Positions 41,740 through 50,197 of a DNA stretch of 64,000 bases are shown one piece after another. The notes under the pieces were generated by a model. It saw nothing but the letters and a program-made list of their open reading frames with translations, was not told the DNA's origin and ran no database searches. Origin of the DNA: Alloboseaceae bacterium BT-24-1 (GTDB lineage Bacteria; Pseudomonadota; Alphaproteobacteria; Rhizobiales; Beijerinckiaceae); NCBI GenBank assembly GCA_025846845.1, contig JAOYTL010000003.1, positions 62,001 to 126,000 on the forward strand. Direction: 5' to 3'. A program made the position numbers and the translations under genes. The number at the start of each line of letters is the position of its first letter. The first letter of the stretch is position 1.

Positions 41740-42345
41740 ATGGTTCGCGTCGCGTCGCTGTTGATTGCCCTTTCGGTCCTGTCCGCGCCAGCGCTGGCAC
41801 AGAGTGACCGCGGCAGCACCCGCGCGCTTGGTTACGCCCCGGCGACGGAAGCTCCCGCCCCGGCCTGGGAAGCGCGGTTCGGCCTCGGCGCCGCCAATCC
41901 TGGCGGACGCGAAAGCGGCCTGCTCAACCTTGGTGGCGAGATCCTGACGCCGCGCGTCGCCACGCTCAACGACCGCCTCGTCAACGCCTTCGTACCGCGC
42001 TTCCATCTCGGTTCCAGCCTCAACGTCAACGGCACGCAGTATGCCTATGCCGGCGCGACCTGGACCTTCGACGTCTCGCAATCGGTCTTCCTCGAGGCGA
42101 GCCTGGGCGCTGCCGTCAACAACGGCAAGACGGGCTTCGTCGTTCCCGAGAACCGCCTGAACGTCGGCTGCAACACCGGCGCGCGCAGCGCCGCCGCCCT
42201 CGGCTTCCGCCTCAGCGACCGCTGGAGCCTGATCGCGACGCTGGAGCATTTCAGCACGACGGGCTGCTCCGACAATCCCGTCGCCAACGCCGGCAGCCCG
42301 CGCGGCCCCTCGAATTTCGGCGCCCGCCTCGGCTATACCTTCTGA
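41740..42345 (+). CDS. Acyloxyacyl hydrolase, lipid A 3-O-deacylase (PagL-like)
   Basis: A 201-residue outer-membrane beta-barrel. Signal peptide MVRVASLLIALSVLSAPALAQ. Strands alternate with turns, and the HxS active-site motif is seen as LEHFST (residue about 170), matching the His-x-Ser of PagL; the C-terminus RLGYTF ends in Phe as outer-membrane barrels do. PagL removes the 3-O acyl chain of lipid A, changing outer-membrane properties. Flanked by the HIG1-like gene and maiA, with no operon sign. The family assignment rests on the HxS and barrel pattern. Confidence 0.75.
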   Translation: MVRVASLLIALSVLSAPALAQSDRGSTRALGYAPATEAPAPAWEARFGLGAANPGGRESGLLNLGGEILTPRVATLNDRLVNAFVPRFHLGSSLNVNGTQYAYAGATWTFDVSQSVFLEASLGAAVNNGKTGFVVPENRLNVGCNTGARSAAALGFRLSDRWSLIATLEHFSTTGCSDNPVANAGSPRGPSNFGARLGYTF

Positions 42346-42385
42346 AGTCGGCCGCTTCGAGCCGGCCTTAACGGGAGGCGGCCTC

Positions 42386-43018
42386 ATGAAGCTGCATGGC
42401 TATTTCCGCAGTTCGGCCGCCTGGCGCGCGCGCATCGCGCTCAACCTCAAGGGCCTCGAAGTCGAGCACGTCTCGCACCATCTGCGTCATGGCGAGCAGC
42501 GCGACCCAGCCTATCTCGCGCTCAATCCGCAGGGGCTGGTGCCGACATTGGAGCTCGATGACGGCACGGTGCTGACCCAGTCGCTCGCCATCATCGAATG
42601 GCTCGAGGAAACGCATCCACAACCGGCGCTGCTGCCGGAGGATCCGGTCGCGCGGGCCAAGGTCCGCGCCTTCGCCCAGGCGATCGCCTGCGACACCCAT
42701 CCGGTCCAGAATCTGAAGGTGTTGAACCGGCTGCGCGAGCTCGGCCACGATGGCGAGACGGCGCTAGCCTGGGCAGCCGCCACCAATGTCGACGGGCTGT
42801 CGGCCTGCGAACAGCTCGCGGCGAACAATCCCGGCCCGTTCTGCTTCGGCCCGGAGCCCGGCCTCGCCGATATCTGCCTCGTGCCGCAGCTCGGCAACGC
42901 CCGGCGCTTCAAAGTCGATGTCACTCAGTTCCCGCGCCTGCTGCAGGCAGAGGCGGCCGCGCTGGAACTCGCCGCCTTCCGCGATGCGGCGCCCGGCCGT
43001 CAGGCCGACGCGGAATAG
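42386..43018 (+). CDS. maiA: Maleylacetoacetate isomerase / zeta-class glutathione S-transferase
   Basis: A 210-residue GST. The zeta motif SSCxWRVRIAL is here SSAAWRARIAL (about 9-19): the second serine that starts the glutathione chemistry is kept but the cysteine is alanine. The rest fits: LNPQGLVPTLELDDG, QSLAIIEWLEETHP and the C-terminal helical domain with FCFGPEPGLADICLVPQLGNARRF. It would isomerise maleylacetoacetate or maleylpyruvate in aromatic degradation; no such pathway gene is beside it. Function may differ because of the Cys-to-Ala change. Confidence 0.85.
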   Translation: MKLHGYFRSSAAWRARIALNLKGLEVEHVSHHLRHGEQRDPAYLALNPQGLVPTLELDDGTVLTQSLAIIEWLEETHPQPALLPEDPVARAKVRAFAQAIACDTHPVQNLKVLNRLRELGHDGETALAWAAATNVDGLSACEQLAANNPGPFCFGPEPGLADICLVPQLGNARRFKVDVTQFPRLLQAEAAALELAAFRDAAPGRQADAE

Positions 43019-43024
43019 CTGCGC

Positions 43025-43270
43025 TCACCAGCGTCGATACGGCCACGGTCCCCAATACGGCCCGTAGAAGCCCGAACTCTCCAACCGCGCCCGCCGTGAG
43101 GCCGAGCGATCGAGATCGACCTCCATCAGGCAATTGGCGAAGCCCTCCGCCCCCTTGCGGAAGCCATAGGACCGGCAGCGTTCCTCATCGAGGCTGCGCT
43201 GCTCGGCGGCGGTGACGCAGCCGCCGAGCGCAGCTGCGAGCCCCAATGCGATCAGCCATCTTGCACGCAT
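43025..43270 (-). CDS. Small lipoprotein of unknown function
   Basis: An 81-residue protein with a signal peptide and lipobox LGGC (Cys18), so a lipoprotein of mature length about 63. The body contains two further cysteines (CRSYGFRKG and ANCLMEVDLDRSAS) and ends in a Tyr/Trp/Pro-rich tail (FYGPYWGPWPYRRW). The Cys-x-SYGF-x-G-x-x-x-FANC pattern occurs in many short alphaproteobacterial lipoproteins of unknown function. Convergent with maiA, 6 bases apart. Confidence 0.8.
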   Translation of the reverse strand: MRARWLIALGLAAALGGCVTAAEQRSLDEERCRSYGFRKGAEGFANCLMEVDLDRSASRRARLESSGFYGPYWGPWPYRRW

Positions 43271-43389
43271 CGTCAGATCCTCCAGGCCGTGCAGACATTC
43301 GAAGGATCATGCCATGAAAGCGGCGTTTTGACGTCATGTTCAAATCTGCCTGCGGATCGCCCACGGTTTCGAGGCGCTTTTTTCGCATT

Positions 43390-44271
43390 TCAAAGCGAAG
43401 TCGCCAGCCGCCCGACCTCGGCCAGCACGGCCTCGCGTTCCGGAAAAGTCCCTCGTGACTCCGTGTAGTAGGCGGTCACGACCAGCGGCGCCCGCCCCGG
43501 CGGCCAGATCACGCCGACATCGTTGGTCGCGTTGTTGTTGCCGGTTCCGGTCTTGTCGCCGATGCGCCAGCCCTTCGGCGTGCCCGCCCGCAGGCGTTTG
43601 TCGCCGGTCTTGTTGGCGACGAGCCAGGCCGTCAGTTGCTGGCGCGAGGCCGGCGACAATGCACCTCCGAGAACAGTCTGGCGCAGCACGCTGGCCATGG
43701 CGACCGGTGTCGTCGTGTCGCGCGGATCGCCGAGCCTGGCCTCGTTGAGCTCCGGCTCACGCCGATCGAGTCGCGAAGCGTCGTCGCCCAGCGAGCGCAT
43801 GAAGCCGGTCAGTCCGCTCGGACCACCGAAGGAATCGAGCAGCAGGTTGCCGGCCGTGTTGTCGCTCAATGTTACCGCCGCATCGCAGATCTCGGCGACC
43901 GTGAGGCCCTTCTCGACATGCTTCTCGGTCACCGGCGAATAGGTGATGAGATCCGCCTTGGTATAGCTCACGCGCCGCTCGAGTTCCTCTTCGCCGCGGT
44001 CGACCCGCGCCAGTGCGAAGGCGGCGGCGACGAATTTGAACGTGCTGCACATGGCGAAGCGCTCCTCGCCGCGATGCGCGACGATGCGGCCGGTGCCGCT
44101 GTCAAGGATCGCGACGCCGAGGCGCCCGCCATGCCTGCGGTCGAGCGCGAACAGCGCCTCGCGCACCTCTTCCTCGCGCCCTTGGGCGAAGGCAGGCAAC
44201 CCACCCAGTATCGGCGCGGTCATCAGGGAGCCGATCAGCAAATCTCGGCGTCGGATCATCGTTTTCTCCAT
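43390..44271 (-). CDS. Class A beta-lactamase
   Basis: A 293-residue serine beta-lactamase. Tat signal IRRRDLLIGSLMTAPILGGLPAFAQ (about 6-30). Active-site motifs: S76-T-F-K79 (with Cys75 before it), S136-D-N138, the omega-loop Glu172 in EPELNEA and K240-T-G242. The position-238 cysteine of KPC/NMC-A-type carbapenemases is absent (GTGNNN follows), so a carbapenemase is not indicated. It hydrolyses beta-lactams in the periplasm. Divergent from an AmpR-type regulator at 44446 with a shared 174-base intergenic region, so it is likely inducible. Confidence 0.95.
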   Translation of the reverse strand: MEKTMIRRRDLLIGSLMTAPILGGLPAFAQGREEEVREALFALDRRHGGRLGVAILDSGTGRIVAHRGEERFAMCSTFKFVAAAFALARVDRGEEELERRVSYTKADLITYSPVTEKHVEKGLTVAEICDAAVTLSDNTAGNLLLDSFGGPSGLTGFMRSLGDDASRLDRREPELNEARLGDPRDTTTPVAMASVLRQTVLGGALSPASRQQLTAWLVANKTGDKRLRAGTPKGWRIGDKTGTGNNNATNDVGVIWPPGRAPLVVTAYYTESRGTFPEREAVLAEVGRLATSL

Positions 44272-44416
44272 GCGGAAGCCGTCGCGCGAGCGGCATGCTC
44301 AGGCGAGAGGGGAATCGGGTCTGGCGAATCGCGAGGGACGGAAGGCATACCGGGCGCGTCGTCCGGGCCCCTTGTCGCCGCGAGCTTGCCCAATCACAAA
44401 CGATGATATCTCTACA

Positions 44417-44440
44417 GAGCCATTAGATTATCTAAGGCTC
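44417..44440. promoter_or_regulatory. Predicted AmpR-type operator
   Basis: TTAGATTATCTAA (44423-44435) is a perfect T-N11-A dyad of the LysR family, flanked by GAGCC (44417-44421) and GGCTC (44436-44440). It lies 11 bases before the regulator's ATG in the bla/ampR gap, the position of AmpR operators in other divergent pairs, where the protein both represses itself and controls the lactamase gene. Confidence 0.7.
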
Positions 44441-44445
44441 TCGCC

Positions 44446-45336
44446 ATGCTCCGCCCGCATCTGCCCCTGAACGCGTTGCGTGCCTTCGAAGCCTCGGCCC
44501 GCCATCTCAGCTTCACCAAGGCAGCGATCGAGCTCTGCGTCACCCAGGCCGCGATCAGCCATCAGGTGAAGGGCCTCGAGGAGCGACTCGGCATCGAGCT
44601 CTTCCGTCGCCTGCCGCGCGGGCTCGCGCTGACGGATGAGGGTCGCAGCCTCCTGCCGACGCTACGCGACAGCTTCGACCGCATTGCCGGCCTGCTCGAG
44701 CGCTTCGAGACCGGGCGCCCGGTCGAGGTTTTGAATGTCGGCGCGGTCGGCACTTTCGCACTCGGCTGGCTGCTGCCGCGCCTTGCCGGTTTCCGCCAGG
44801 CTCATCCTGAGGTCGACCTGCGCCTCACCACCAACAACAACCGTGTCGATCTCGCCGCCGAAGGGCTCGACTACGCTCTGCGCTTCGGCGGCGGCGCCTG
44901 GCATGGCACGGCGGTGCTGCGCCTGTTCGACGCGCCGATGACGCCCGTCTGCGCTCCCGCCTTGACCACCGCACTGGGCCGGCCTGTCGATCTCGCCGGG
45001 CAGGTTCTGCTGCGCTCTTATCGCGCCGACGAGTGGAAGCTGTGGAGCGAGGCGGCGGGGATCGAGCCGTTGCAGGCGCGCGGGCCCGTCTTCGACACCT
45101 CGATCGCCCTTGCCGAGGTCGCCGCTGCCGGCGAGGGCATCGCCCTCGTGCCGGCCCTGCTGTTCTCGCGCTACTTCGACGACGGCAGGCTGGTCCGCCC
45201 TTTTCCGATCGAGGTCTCGCTCGGCAGCTACTGGCTGACCTGGCTGCAGTCGCGCTCGCTGACCCCGGCCATGCTCGCCTTCCGCGACTGGCTGCAAGAC
45301 GAAAGTCGCATGCAGATCGCGTCGCGAACGAGCTGA
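44446..45336 (+). CDS. ampR: LysR-family regulator, AmpR type
   Basis: A 296-residue LysR regulator. The helix-turn-helix LPLNALRAFEASARHLSFTKAAIELCVTQAAISHQVKGLEERLG closely follows AmpR, and the effector domain includes VGTFALGWLLPRLAGFRQAHPEVDLRLTTNNNRVDLAAEGLDYALRFG. In AmpR, muropeptide intermediates of wall recycling switch it between repressor and activator of the lactamase. The pair with the class A enzyme, rather than AmpC, is the PenR/NmcR-type arrangement. It ends before a strong hairpin at 45366. Confidence 0.92.
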   Translation: MLRPHLPLNALRAFEASARHLSFTKAAIELCVTQAAISHQVKGLEERLGIELFRRLPRGLALTDEGRSLLPTLRDSFDRIAGLLERFETGRPVEVLNVGAVGTFALGWLLPRLAGFRQAHPEVDLRLTTNNNRVDLAAEGLDYALRFGGGAWHGTAVLRLFDAPMTPVCAPALTTALGRPVDLAGQVLLRSYRADEWKLWSEAAGIEPLQARGPVFDTSIALAEVAAAGEGIALVPALLFSRYFDDGRLVRPFPIEVSLGSYWLTWLQSRSLTPAMLAFRDWLQDESRMQIASRTS

Positions 45337-45365
45337 GCCGCCAACCGAAATCGATCCGAAAAGCA

Positions 45366-45393
45366 GAACGGCCGCCCGGTGGGGCGGCCGTTC
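45366..45393. terminator. 12-bp bidirectional terminator hairpin
   Basis: GAACGGCCGCCC (45366-45377) / GGGCGGCCGTTC (45382-45393) with a GGTG loop. It lies 30 bases after the ampR stop, and on the minus strand it follows tRNA-Val by 24 bases and continues into CTGCTTTTCG. Probably ends both transcripts. Confidence 0.75.
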
Positions 45394-45416
45394 GTCCTTG
45401 AAATCCAAGGAGAAAA

Positions 45417-45491
<75 letters not shown>

Positions 45492-45555
45492 GTTTCGCCC
45501 GAAGGCGTCCGGAACGACACCAGCCCAAGGGCGGCATCGCTGCGAGGTGGAGGGG

Positions 45556-45584
45556 CTATAGCGGACGAGTGCGCGCCTTGCAAG
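45556..45584 (-). promoter_or_regulatory. Predicted tRNA-Val promoter
   Basis: On the minus strand: CTTGCA (45584-45579), 17-base spacer, CTATAG (45561-45556). The same pattern as the rpmB promoter, lying 64 bases upstream of the tRNA 5' end. Confidence 0.6.
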
Positions 45585-45626
45585 GCGCTTCGTCGGCTTC
45601 TTTGCAGGAAGCCCCACACCAAGCCG

Positions 45627-45986
45627 TCAGGCCGCCAGCAGCTTCTCGACCTCGTTGACCAGCTCGCGCAGATGGAAGGGCTTCGACAGCACCTTGGCGT
45701 CCTTCGGCGTCTGCGAATCCGGATTGAGCGCGACTGCCGCAAAACCGGTGATGAACATCACCTTGATGTCGGGATCGAGCTCGGTGGCCCGCCGCGCCAG
45801 CTCGATGCCGTCCATCTCCGGCATGACGATGTCGGTCAGGAGCAGCTCGAACGGCTCCTCGCGCAGCCGGTTGTAGGCGGATAAGCCGTTGTCGAACGAG
45901 GCGACGTCATAGCCCGCATTCTGCAGCGCCTTCACGAGGAAGCGGCGCATGTCGTTATCGTCTTCGGCCAGGAGAATCTTCGTCAT
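45627..45986 (-). CDS. cpdR: Response regulator CpdR
   Basis: A 119-residue single-domain receiver, the alphaproteobacterial cell-cycle adaptor that targets proteins to ClpXP when unphosphorylated. The sequence follows CpdR closely: KILLAEDDNDMRRFLVKAL, phospho-acceptor Asp52 in LLLTDIVMPEMDG, FITGFAAVALNPDSQTPKDAKVLSKPFHLRELVNEVEKLL. Start MTKILL at 45986. Divergent from the N-formylglutamate amidohydrolase gene, an arrangement shared with Caulobacter. Controlled normally by the CckA-ChpT phosphorelay, whose genes are not in the window. Confidence 0.95.
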   Translation of the reverse strand: MTKILLAEDDNDMRRFLVKALQNAGYDVASFDNGLSAYNRLREEPFELLLTDIVMPEMDGIELARRATELDPDIKVMFITGFAAVALNPDSQTPKDAKVLSKPFHLRELVNEVEKLLAA

Positions 45987-46275
45987 GGCGCCTTGCTTCA
46001 TCCGTGATGTTGCGCCGAGCCCACGCCACCCCGCCCCGTCTGGCTGGAAGTCGATTCGCTCGCTTCGTCGTCCCTCACCTGGGCGGCTGTCCCTGCCATT
46101 CCAGGCTTCGCCGGTCCAGCCCGGCGCACGCGAACTTATTGCTCGCACACGCCAAGTTGGATCAGCCAGTTCTATTTGGCGACATTACGGTAAACAACCA
46201 GTGAAGGCGGGCAGCAGGAATGACGATAGGGCATCCCCTTCAATCGGCTGCGGCTTTGTGCTTGAGTTCGGTGAC

Positions 46276-47196
46276 ATGACCCAGCCAGCCGGATTTCCTT
46301 TTCCCCGCCCCGACGACGTGATCGCCGAGATCGAACGGCCGTTCACGCTCTACCAGCCGGCTCTGCAGGTCGTTCCCGTCGTCGTCGACGTGCCCCATGC
46401 CGGGCGGCGCTATCCGCGGGCCTTCGTCGAGGGCGCGCGCCTGCCGCTCAGGGCGCTGCGCCGGTCCGAGGATGCCTATGTCGATCTGCTCTTCTCAGCT
46501 GCGGTCGCGCTTGGCGCCCCATTGCTGGTGGCCGAGTTTCCGCGCGCCTATCTCGATGCCAATCGGGAGCCCTACGAACTCGACCCGCGCATGTTCGAGG
46601 GCCGGCTGCCCGGCTTCGCCAACACCCGTTCCCTGCGCGTCGCCGGCGGCCTCGGCACGATCCCGCGCATCGTTGGCGAGGCCTATGAGATCTATCCGGG
46701 CCGCATCCCGGTCGAGAGCGCGCTGGCGCGGATCGAGGAGCTTTACCGGCCCTACCACGCCGGCCTGCGCCATCTGGTGAACCGGACGCAGGCCAGCTTC
46801 GGCAGCTGCATCCTGGTCGACGCCCATTCCATGCCCTCGACCGGGCTCGATCGCGACGGCATCGCCAAGGCCGATATCATCCTCGGCGATCGCTTCGGCA
46901 CCAGCGCCTCGAGCTTCGTCGTCGATGCGGCGGAGGCGGCCTTCGCGCGCGCCGGCCTGAAGGTGACGCGCAATCGCCCCTATGCCGGAGGCTTCATCAC
47001 CGAGCATTACGGCGCGCCCGGCTCGGGCGTGCATGCACTGCAGATCGAGGTCAGCCGCGCCCTCTACATGAATGAGACGACGCTCGAGCCGAGCAGCGGC
47101 TTCTCCGCGCTTCAGCAGGTGATCAGCACCGCCATGGCCGAATGCTTTGCGCGCTGGAGCGGCTGGAGCGACGATTGGCGCCAGGCGGCGGAATAG
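46276..47196 (+). CDS. N-formylglutamate amidohydrolase
   Basis: A 306-residue N-formylglutamate amidohydrolase (FGase family). Recognisable are VVVDVPHAGRRYPRAFVEG, SEDAYVDLLFSAA, EFPRAYLDANREPYELDPRMFEG, CILVDAHSMPSTG (metal-site acid and His) and ITEHYGAPGSGVHALQIEVSRALYMNE. The enzyme makes glutamate and formate at the end of one histidine-degradation route, but no hut gene is nearby; this CpdR-linked copy may have another substrate. Start at MTQPAG, with no strong ribosome site. Divergent from cpdR across 289 bases. Confidence 0.92.
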   Translation: MTQPAGFPFPRPDDVIAEIERPFTLYQPALQVVPVVVDVPHAGRRYPRAFVEGARLPLRALRRSEDAYVDLLFSAAVALGAPLLVAEFPRAYLDANREPYELDPRMFEGRLPGFANTRSLRVAGGLGTIPRIVGEAYEIYPGRIPVESALARIEELYRPYHAGLRHLVNRTQASFGSCILVDAHSMPSTGLDRDGIAKADIILGDRFGTSASSFVVDAAEAAFARAGLKVTRNRPYAGGFITEHYGAPGSGVHALQIEVSRALYMNETTLEPSSGFSALQQVISTAMAECFARWSGWSDDWRQAAE

Positions 47197-47377
47197 GGCG
47201 CGCACCCGGCCGGGATACGGAGAGCGCGAGGGTCAGCCTTCCGAAGCGCATTCTCGCGCCGCAACTGTGGTCGAATCGCCACGGTCCAGCGTGTTCAGCG
47301 CCGCCGAAACAAGTCTAGATTGCACCAAAAAGCGGCCGCACGTAGCTTGACGCCCTCTGGTCTGCAAGGATTCTGGC

Positions 47378-49843
47378 ATGATGACGGCGAAGACGCGTAG
47401 TCTGGATTTGACGCGGCCGGCACTCAGCCTCTCTCTCCTCGCCGGCCCGGCATGCAGCTTCCTGCTTGCCATGCCAGTTCTGGCGGCCGATGTCGTCTTC
47501 ACCGGAAGCCAGACAGCCAACGGTGACTTTACCATCAATTCTCCAGACCGAGTGCTTTTCTACAATCAAAGCAGTGCAGGAGTCGCCAACCTGAGCAATC
47601 AGAGCGGTGAAATACATTTCTATGATTCCAGCACTGGCGGGAACGCCTATATCAGCAACAACTATTTGTTCGCCCCACAAATCGTATTTCATAATAATAG
47701 TACCGCTGGAAATTCTTATATTGCAAACAGCTCGGCGTTGATTTTCCTGGATAATTCCAATGCCGACAACGCAACAATTAGGCACGAAGGAGGGGTTTAT
47801 CTCGACTTCAGAAACAGCAGCAGCGCTGGAAGCGCTACTATCTCCAGCCGATACTTTCTCAATTTCCGAGACAATGCAACCGGTGGAAACGCCAACATCA
47901 CCAATAGCTACGCGATCTATTTCTATAACAACAGTACCGCAGGCAATGCCGCTCTGACGAATGCGGGTTTTTCTTTGCCATTTGGTGATCCTCTCATCGA
48001 TTTCTCGGGGAGCACAGGTCCGAATGGTGATGGCCGGCTGAGCGCCGGCTCGATCGCCGGCGGCGGCCAGTTTCATCTCGGCAGCCGCGAACTGACCATC
48101 GGGAGCAACAACCAGTCCACCGCCGTTACGGGCCGCATCACCGGCGCGGGCGGCTCGCTGGTCAAGGTCGGCACGGGCACACTGACCCTTGCCGGGACCA
48201 ATAGCTATACCGGCCCGACCACGCTGCAGAGCGGCGGACTTGTCGTCAACGGCACGTTGGCCAGCTCGGTGATTGTGAATGGCGGCGCCTTCGGCGGCTC
48301 GGGCACGGTCGGCGGCATCACCGTCAATGCCGGCGGCACGGTCGCGCCGGGCAACTCGATCGGGACGCTGACGATTTCGGGCAACGTCGCCTTCACTGCA
48401 GGCTCGACCTATCAGGTCGAGATCAACCCGGCCAGGCAGAGCGACAGGATCGTCGCGTCGGGCAGCGCCACGCTCTCGGGCGGCACGGTCCAGGTTCTGG
48501 CCGAGAGCGGCAACTATGCGGCCGCGACAAACTACACCATCCTGACCGCCACAGGCGGGGTCAGCGGCCAGTTCGGCAACGTCACCTCGAACCTCGCCTT
48601 CCTGACGCCGTCGTTGGTCTATGGCGGCGGCAGCGTCACGCTGACCATGACCCGCAACGATGCAAGCTTCGGCCCTGACGGATCGGGCCGTAACGTCATA
48701 GCCTCGACCCGCAATCAGGGCTTCATCGCGGTGGCGGCCGAGCGTCTCGGCGTCGGCAACCCGATCTACGACACGCTGCTTTCGGGCACGGCCGCCGAGG
48801 CGCGCGCCGGCTTCGACCTGCTCTCCGGCGAGGCCCATGCGCAGGCCGTCAGCGTGATGATCGACGAGAGCCGGCTGGTGCGCGAGACGATCCTCAACCG
48901 TCTGCGCGGGCCGCTGCTGACCGCTCCGGGCCAGCAGGTGGCTGCCTCGTTCAGCGCCGATCTGCCCGGCCGCAAAAGCGCGGTGCTGATGAATGCCCCG
49001 GTCCCGCAGCCCCGCTACGCCCTCTGGGGCGAAGCCTTCGGCAGTGCCGGCAACAGCGACGCCGATGGCAACGCGGCAAGCCTCAGCCGCCGCAGCGGCG
49101 GGGCGCTGCTCGGCGCCGACCTGATGCTCTATGAGGCTCCCGGCTCGTCGCTGCGGGTCGGTGTCGCCGGTGGCTACAGCCAGTCGCGCTTCGATCTCGA
49201 CGCCCGTTTCTCCACCGGCAAGCTCGAGAGCGGCCATGCCGCGCTCTATGCCGGCGCCCGCTTCGGCAATCTGCGCCTCGACGCGGGACTGGCATACACT
49301 TGGTCGGAGAGCGACATCCGCCGCCAGGTCCAGATCCGCGGCTTCGGCGATGCCTTGCGCCTGCAGCGTCCGGGTGCAATCGCGCAGGCCTTCGCCGAGC
49401 TCGGCTATGGCTTCGCCTTCAGCGGCTTTGCGCTCGAACCCTTCGCACAGCTCGCCTTGATCCGCGTCAGCACCGAGGCCGGCACCGAGCAGGGCGGTGC
49501 CGCGGCACTCCGCGTCCTCTCCTCCGAGCAGCTACTCGGCTTCAGCACGCTCGGCCTGCGCGCCGAAGCGCAAATCGGCTCGGCACCCTTGTTCGCCCGC
49601 GCCATGCTCGGCTGGCGCCATGGCTTTGGCGAACTCACCCCGCAGGCGAAGGCCGCCTTTGCCCTCGGCACCACGCCAGCCCGGGTCTTCGCCGCGCCGA
49701 TCGATCGCGAGGCGCTCGTCGCCGAGGCCGGGCTCGACTGGCGCATCTCATCCGCCACCGCGCTCGGCCTGACCTACTCCGCCGCCATCGGCGAACGCTC
49801 ACGCGACCACGCCCTCAAGGGCAGGGTCGAAATGCGGTTCTGA
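47378..49843 (+). CDS. Autotransporter with AT-rich repeat passenger and C-terminal beta-barrel
   Basis: An 821-residue type V secretion protein. Signal peptide to about residue 37 (SLSLLAGPACSFLLAMPVLA). Residues 61-197 contain seven repeats of about 20 residues with the core F-x-N/D-x-S/A-x-A/G-G at 61, 81, 104, 123, 144, 163 and 182, rich in Asn/Ser/Thr. Then a beta-helix region: GAGGSLVKVGTGTLTLAGTNSYTGPTTLQSGGLVVNG is the autotransporter-associated repeat. The C-terminal 280 residues form the barrel (VRYALWGEAFG-like start, ending RVEMRF). The repeat DNA is AT-rich (47701-47760 is 24/60 G+C), unlike its neighbours. Probably an adhesin; host or partner unknown. Confidence 0.9.
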   Translation: MMTAKTRSLDLTRPALSLSLLAGPACSFLLAMPVLAADVVFTGSQTANGDFTINSPDRVLFYNQSSAGVANLSNQSGEIHFYDSSTGGNAYISNNYLFAPQIVFHNNSTAGNSYIANSSALIFLDNSNADNATIRHEGGVYLDFRNSSSAGSATISSRYFLNFRDNATGGNANITNSYAIYFYNNSTAGNAALTNAGFSLPFGDPLIDFSGSTGPNGDGRLSAGSIAGGGQFHLGSRELTIGSNNQSTAVTGRITGAGGSLVKVGTGTLTLAGTNSYTGPTTLQSGGLVVNGTLASSVIVNGGAFGGSGTVGGITVNAGGTVAPGNSIGTLTISGNVAFTAGSTYQVEINPARQSDRIVASGSATLSGGTVQVLAESGNYAAATNYTILTATGGVSGQFGNVTSNLAFLTPSLVYGGGSVTLTMTRNDASFGPDGSGRNVIASTRNQGFIAVAAERLGVGNPIYDTLLSGTAAEARAGFDLLSGEAHAQAVSVMIDESRLVRETILNRLRGPLLTAPGQQVAASFSADLPGRKSAVLMNAPVPQPRYALWGEAFGSAGNSDADGNAASLSRRSGGALLGADLMLYEAPGSSLRVGVAGGYSQSRFDLDARFSTGKLESGHAALYAGARFGNLRLDAGLAYTWSESDIRRQVQIRGFGDALRLQRPGAIAQAFAELGYGFAFSGFALEPFAQLALIRVSTEAGTEQGGAAALRVLSSEQLLGFSTLGLRAEAQIGSAPLFARAMLGWRHGFGELTPQAKAAFALGTTPARVFAAPIDREALVAEAGLDWRISSATALGLTYSAAIGERSRDHALKGRVEMRF

Positions 49844-50197
49844 GGGAGGGTCGACCGGCGACGGCGCTCTACACCCCAAAAAGAAAGAGGGCCGCGCACT
49901 TGCGTGGCGGCCCAAAGTCTAGGGAGGAAACGCCCAAGGAGGGCAACGAAGGTTTGAAGCGATCTCCCCTTCGCACTGCACAATAGCGCGCTGCATCGCA
50001 AAAAAGCAAGTCGCAGCAACGGCTGATTGATGCGCTGTACGCATATCACCGCAGCATTTTTGCTCAGAGCTGAACGATTTCGCGGAACGGGGCCGAGCTG
50101 AGCTGTCCTCGCTTCGCCGGCGCAAAATCGCGGCGCTTGTCATCCTGCTCGTCTCGCAGCATGAAGACGGCCGCCGATGGAGCCGAAGGAACTCTCG
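49844..50197. other. 354-bp gap between autotransporter and hisN, with hairpin
   Basis: Contains a hairpin at 49889-49913 (GGGCCGC / GCGGCCC) preceded by AAAAAGAAAG, a likely terminator. The remainder up to the hisN start has AAGGA at 50186-50190 but no recognisable promoter or gene. A short reverse frame here has no supporting features. Confidence 0.5.
49883..49916. terminator. Terminator-like hairpin after the autotransporter gene
   Basis: GGGCCGC (49889-49895) and GCGGCCC (49907-49913) enclose a loop that can also pair in part. It is preceded by an A-rich run, so it would be a stronger terminator on the minus strand; it lies 45 bases after the autotransporter stop. Confidence 0.5.

Noticed and set aside
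43390..44271. Possible KPC/NMC-A-type carbapenemase, because of Cys before the active serine.
   Set aside because: The partner cysteine after KTG is absent, so the disulfide typical of those enzymes cannot form.
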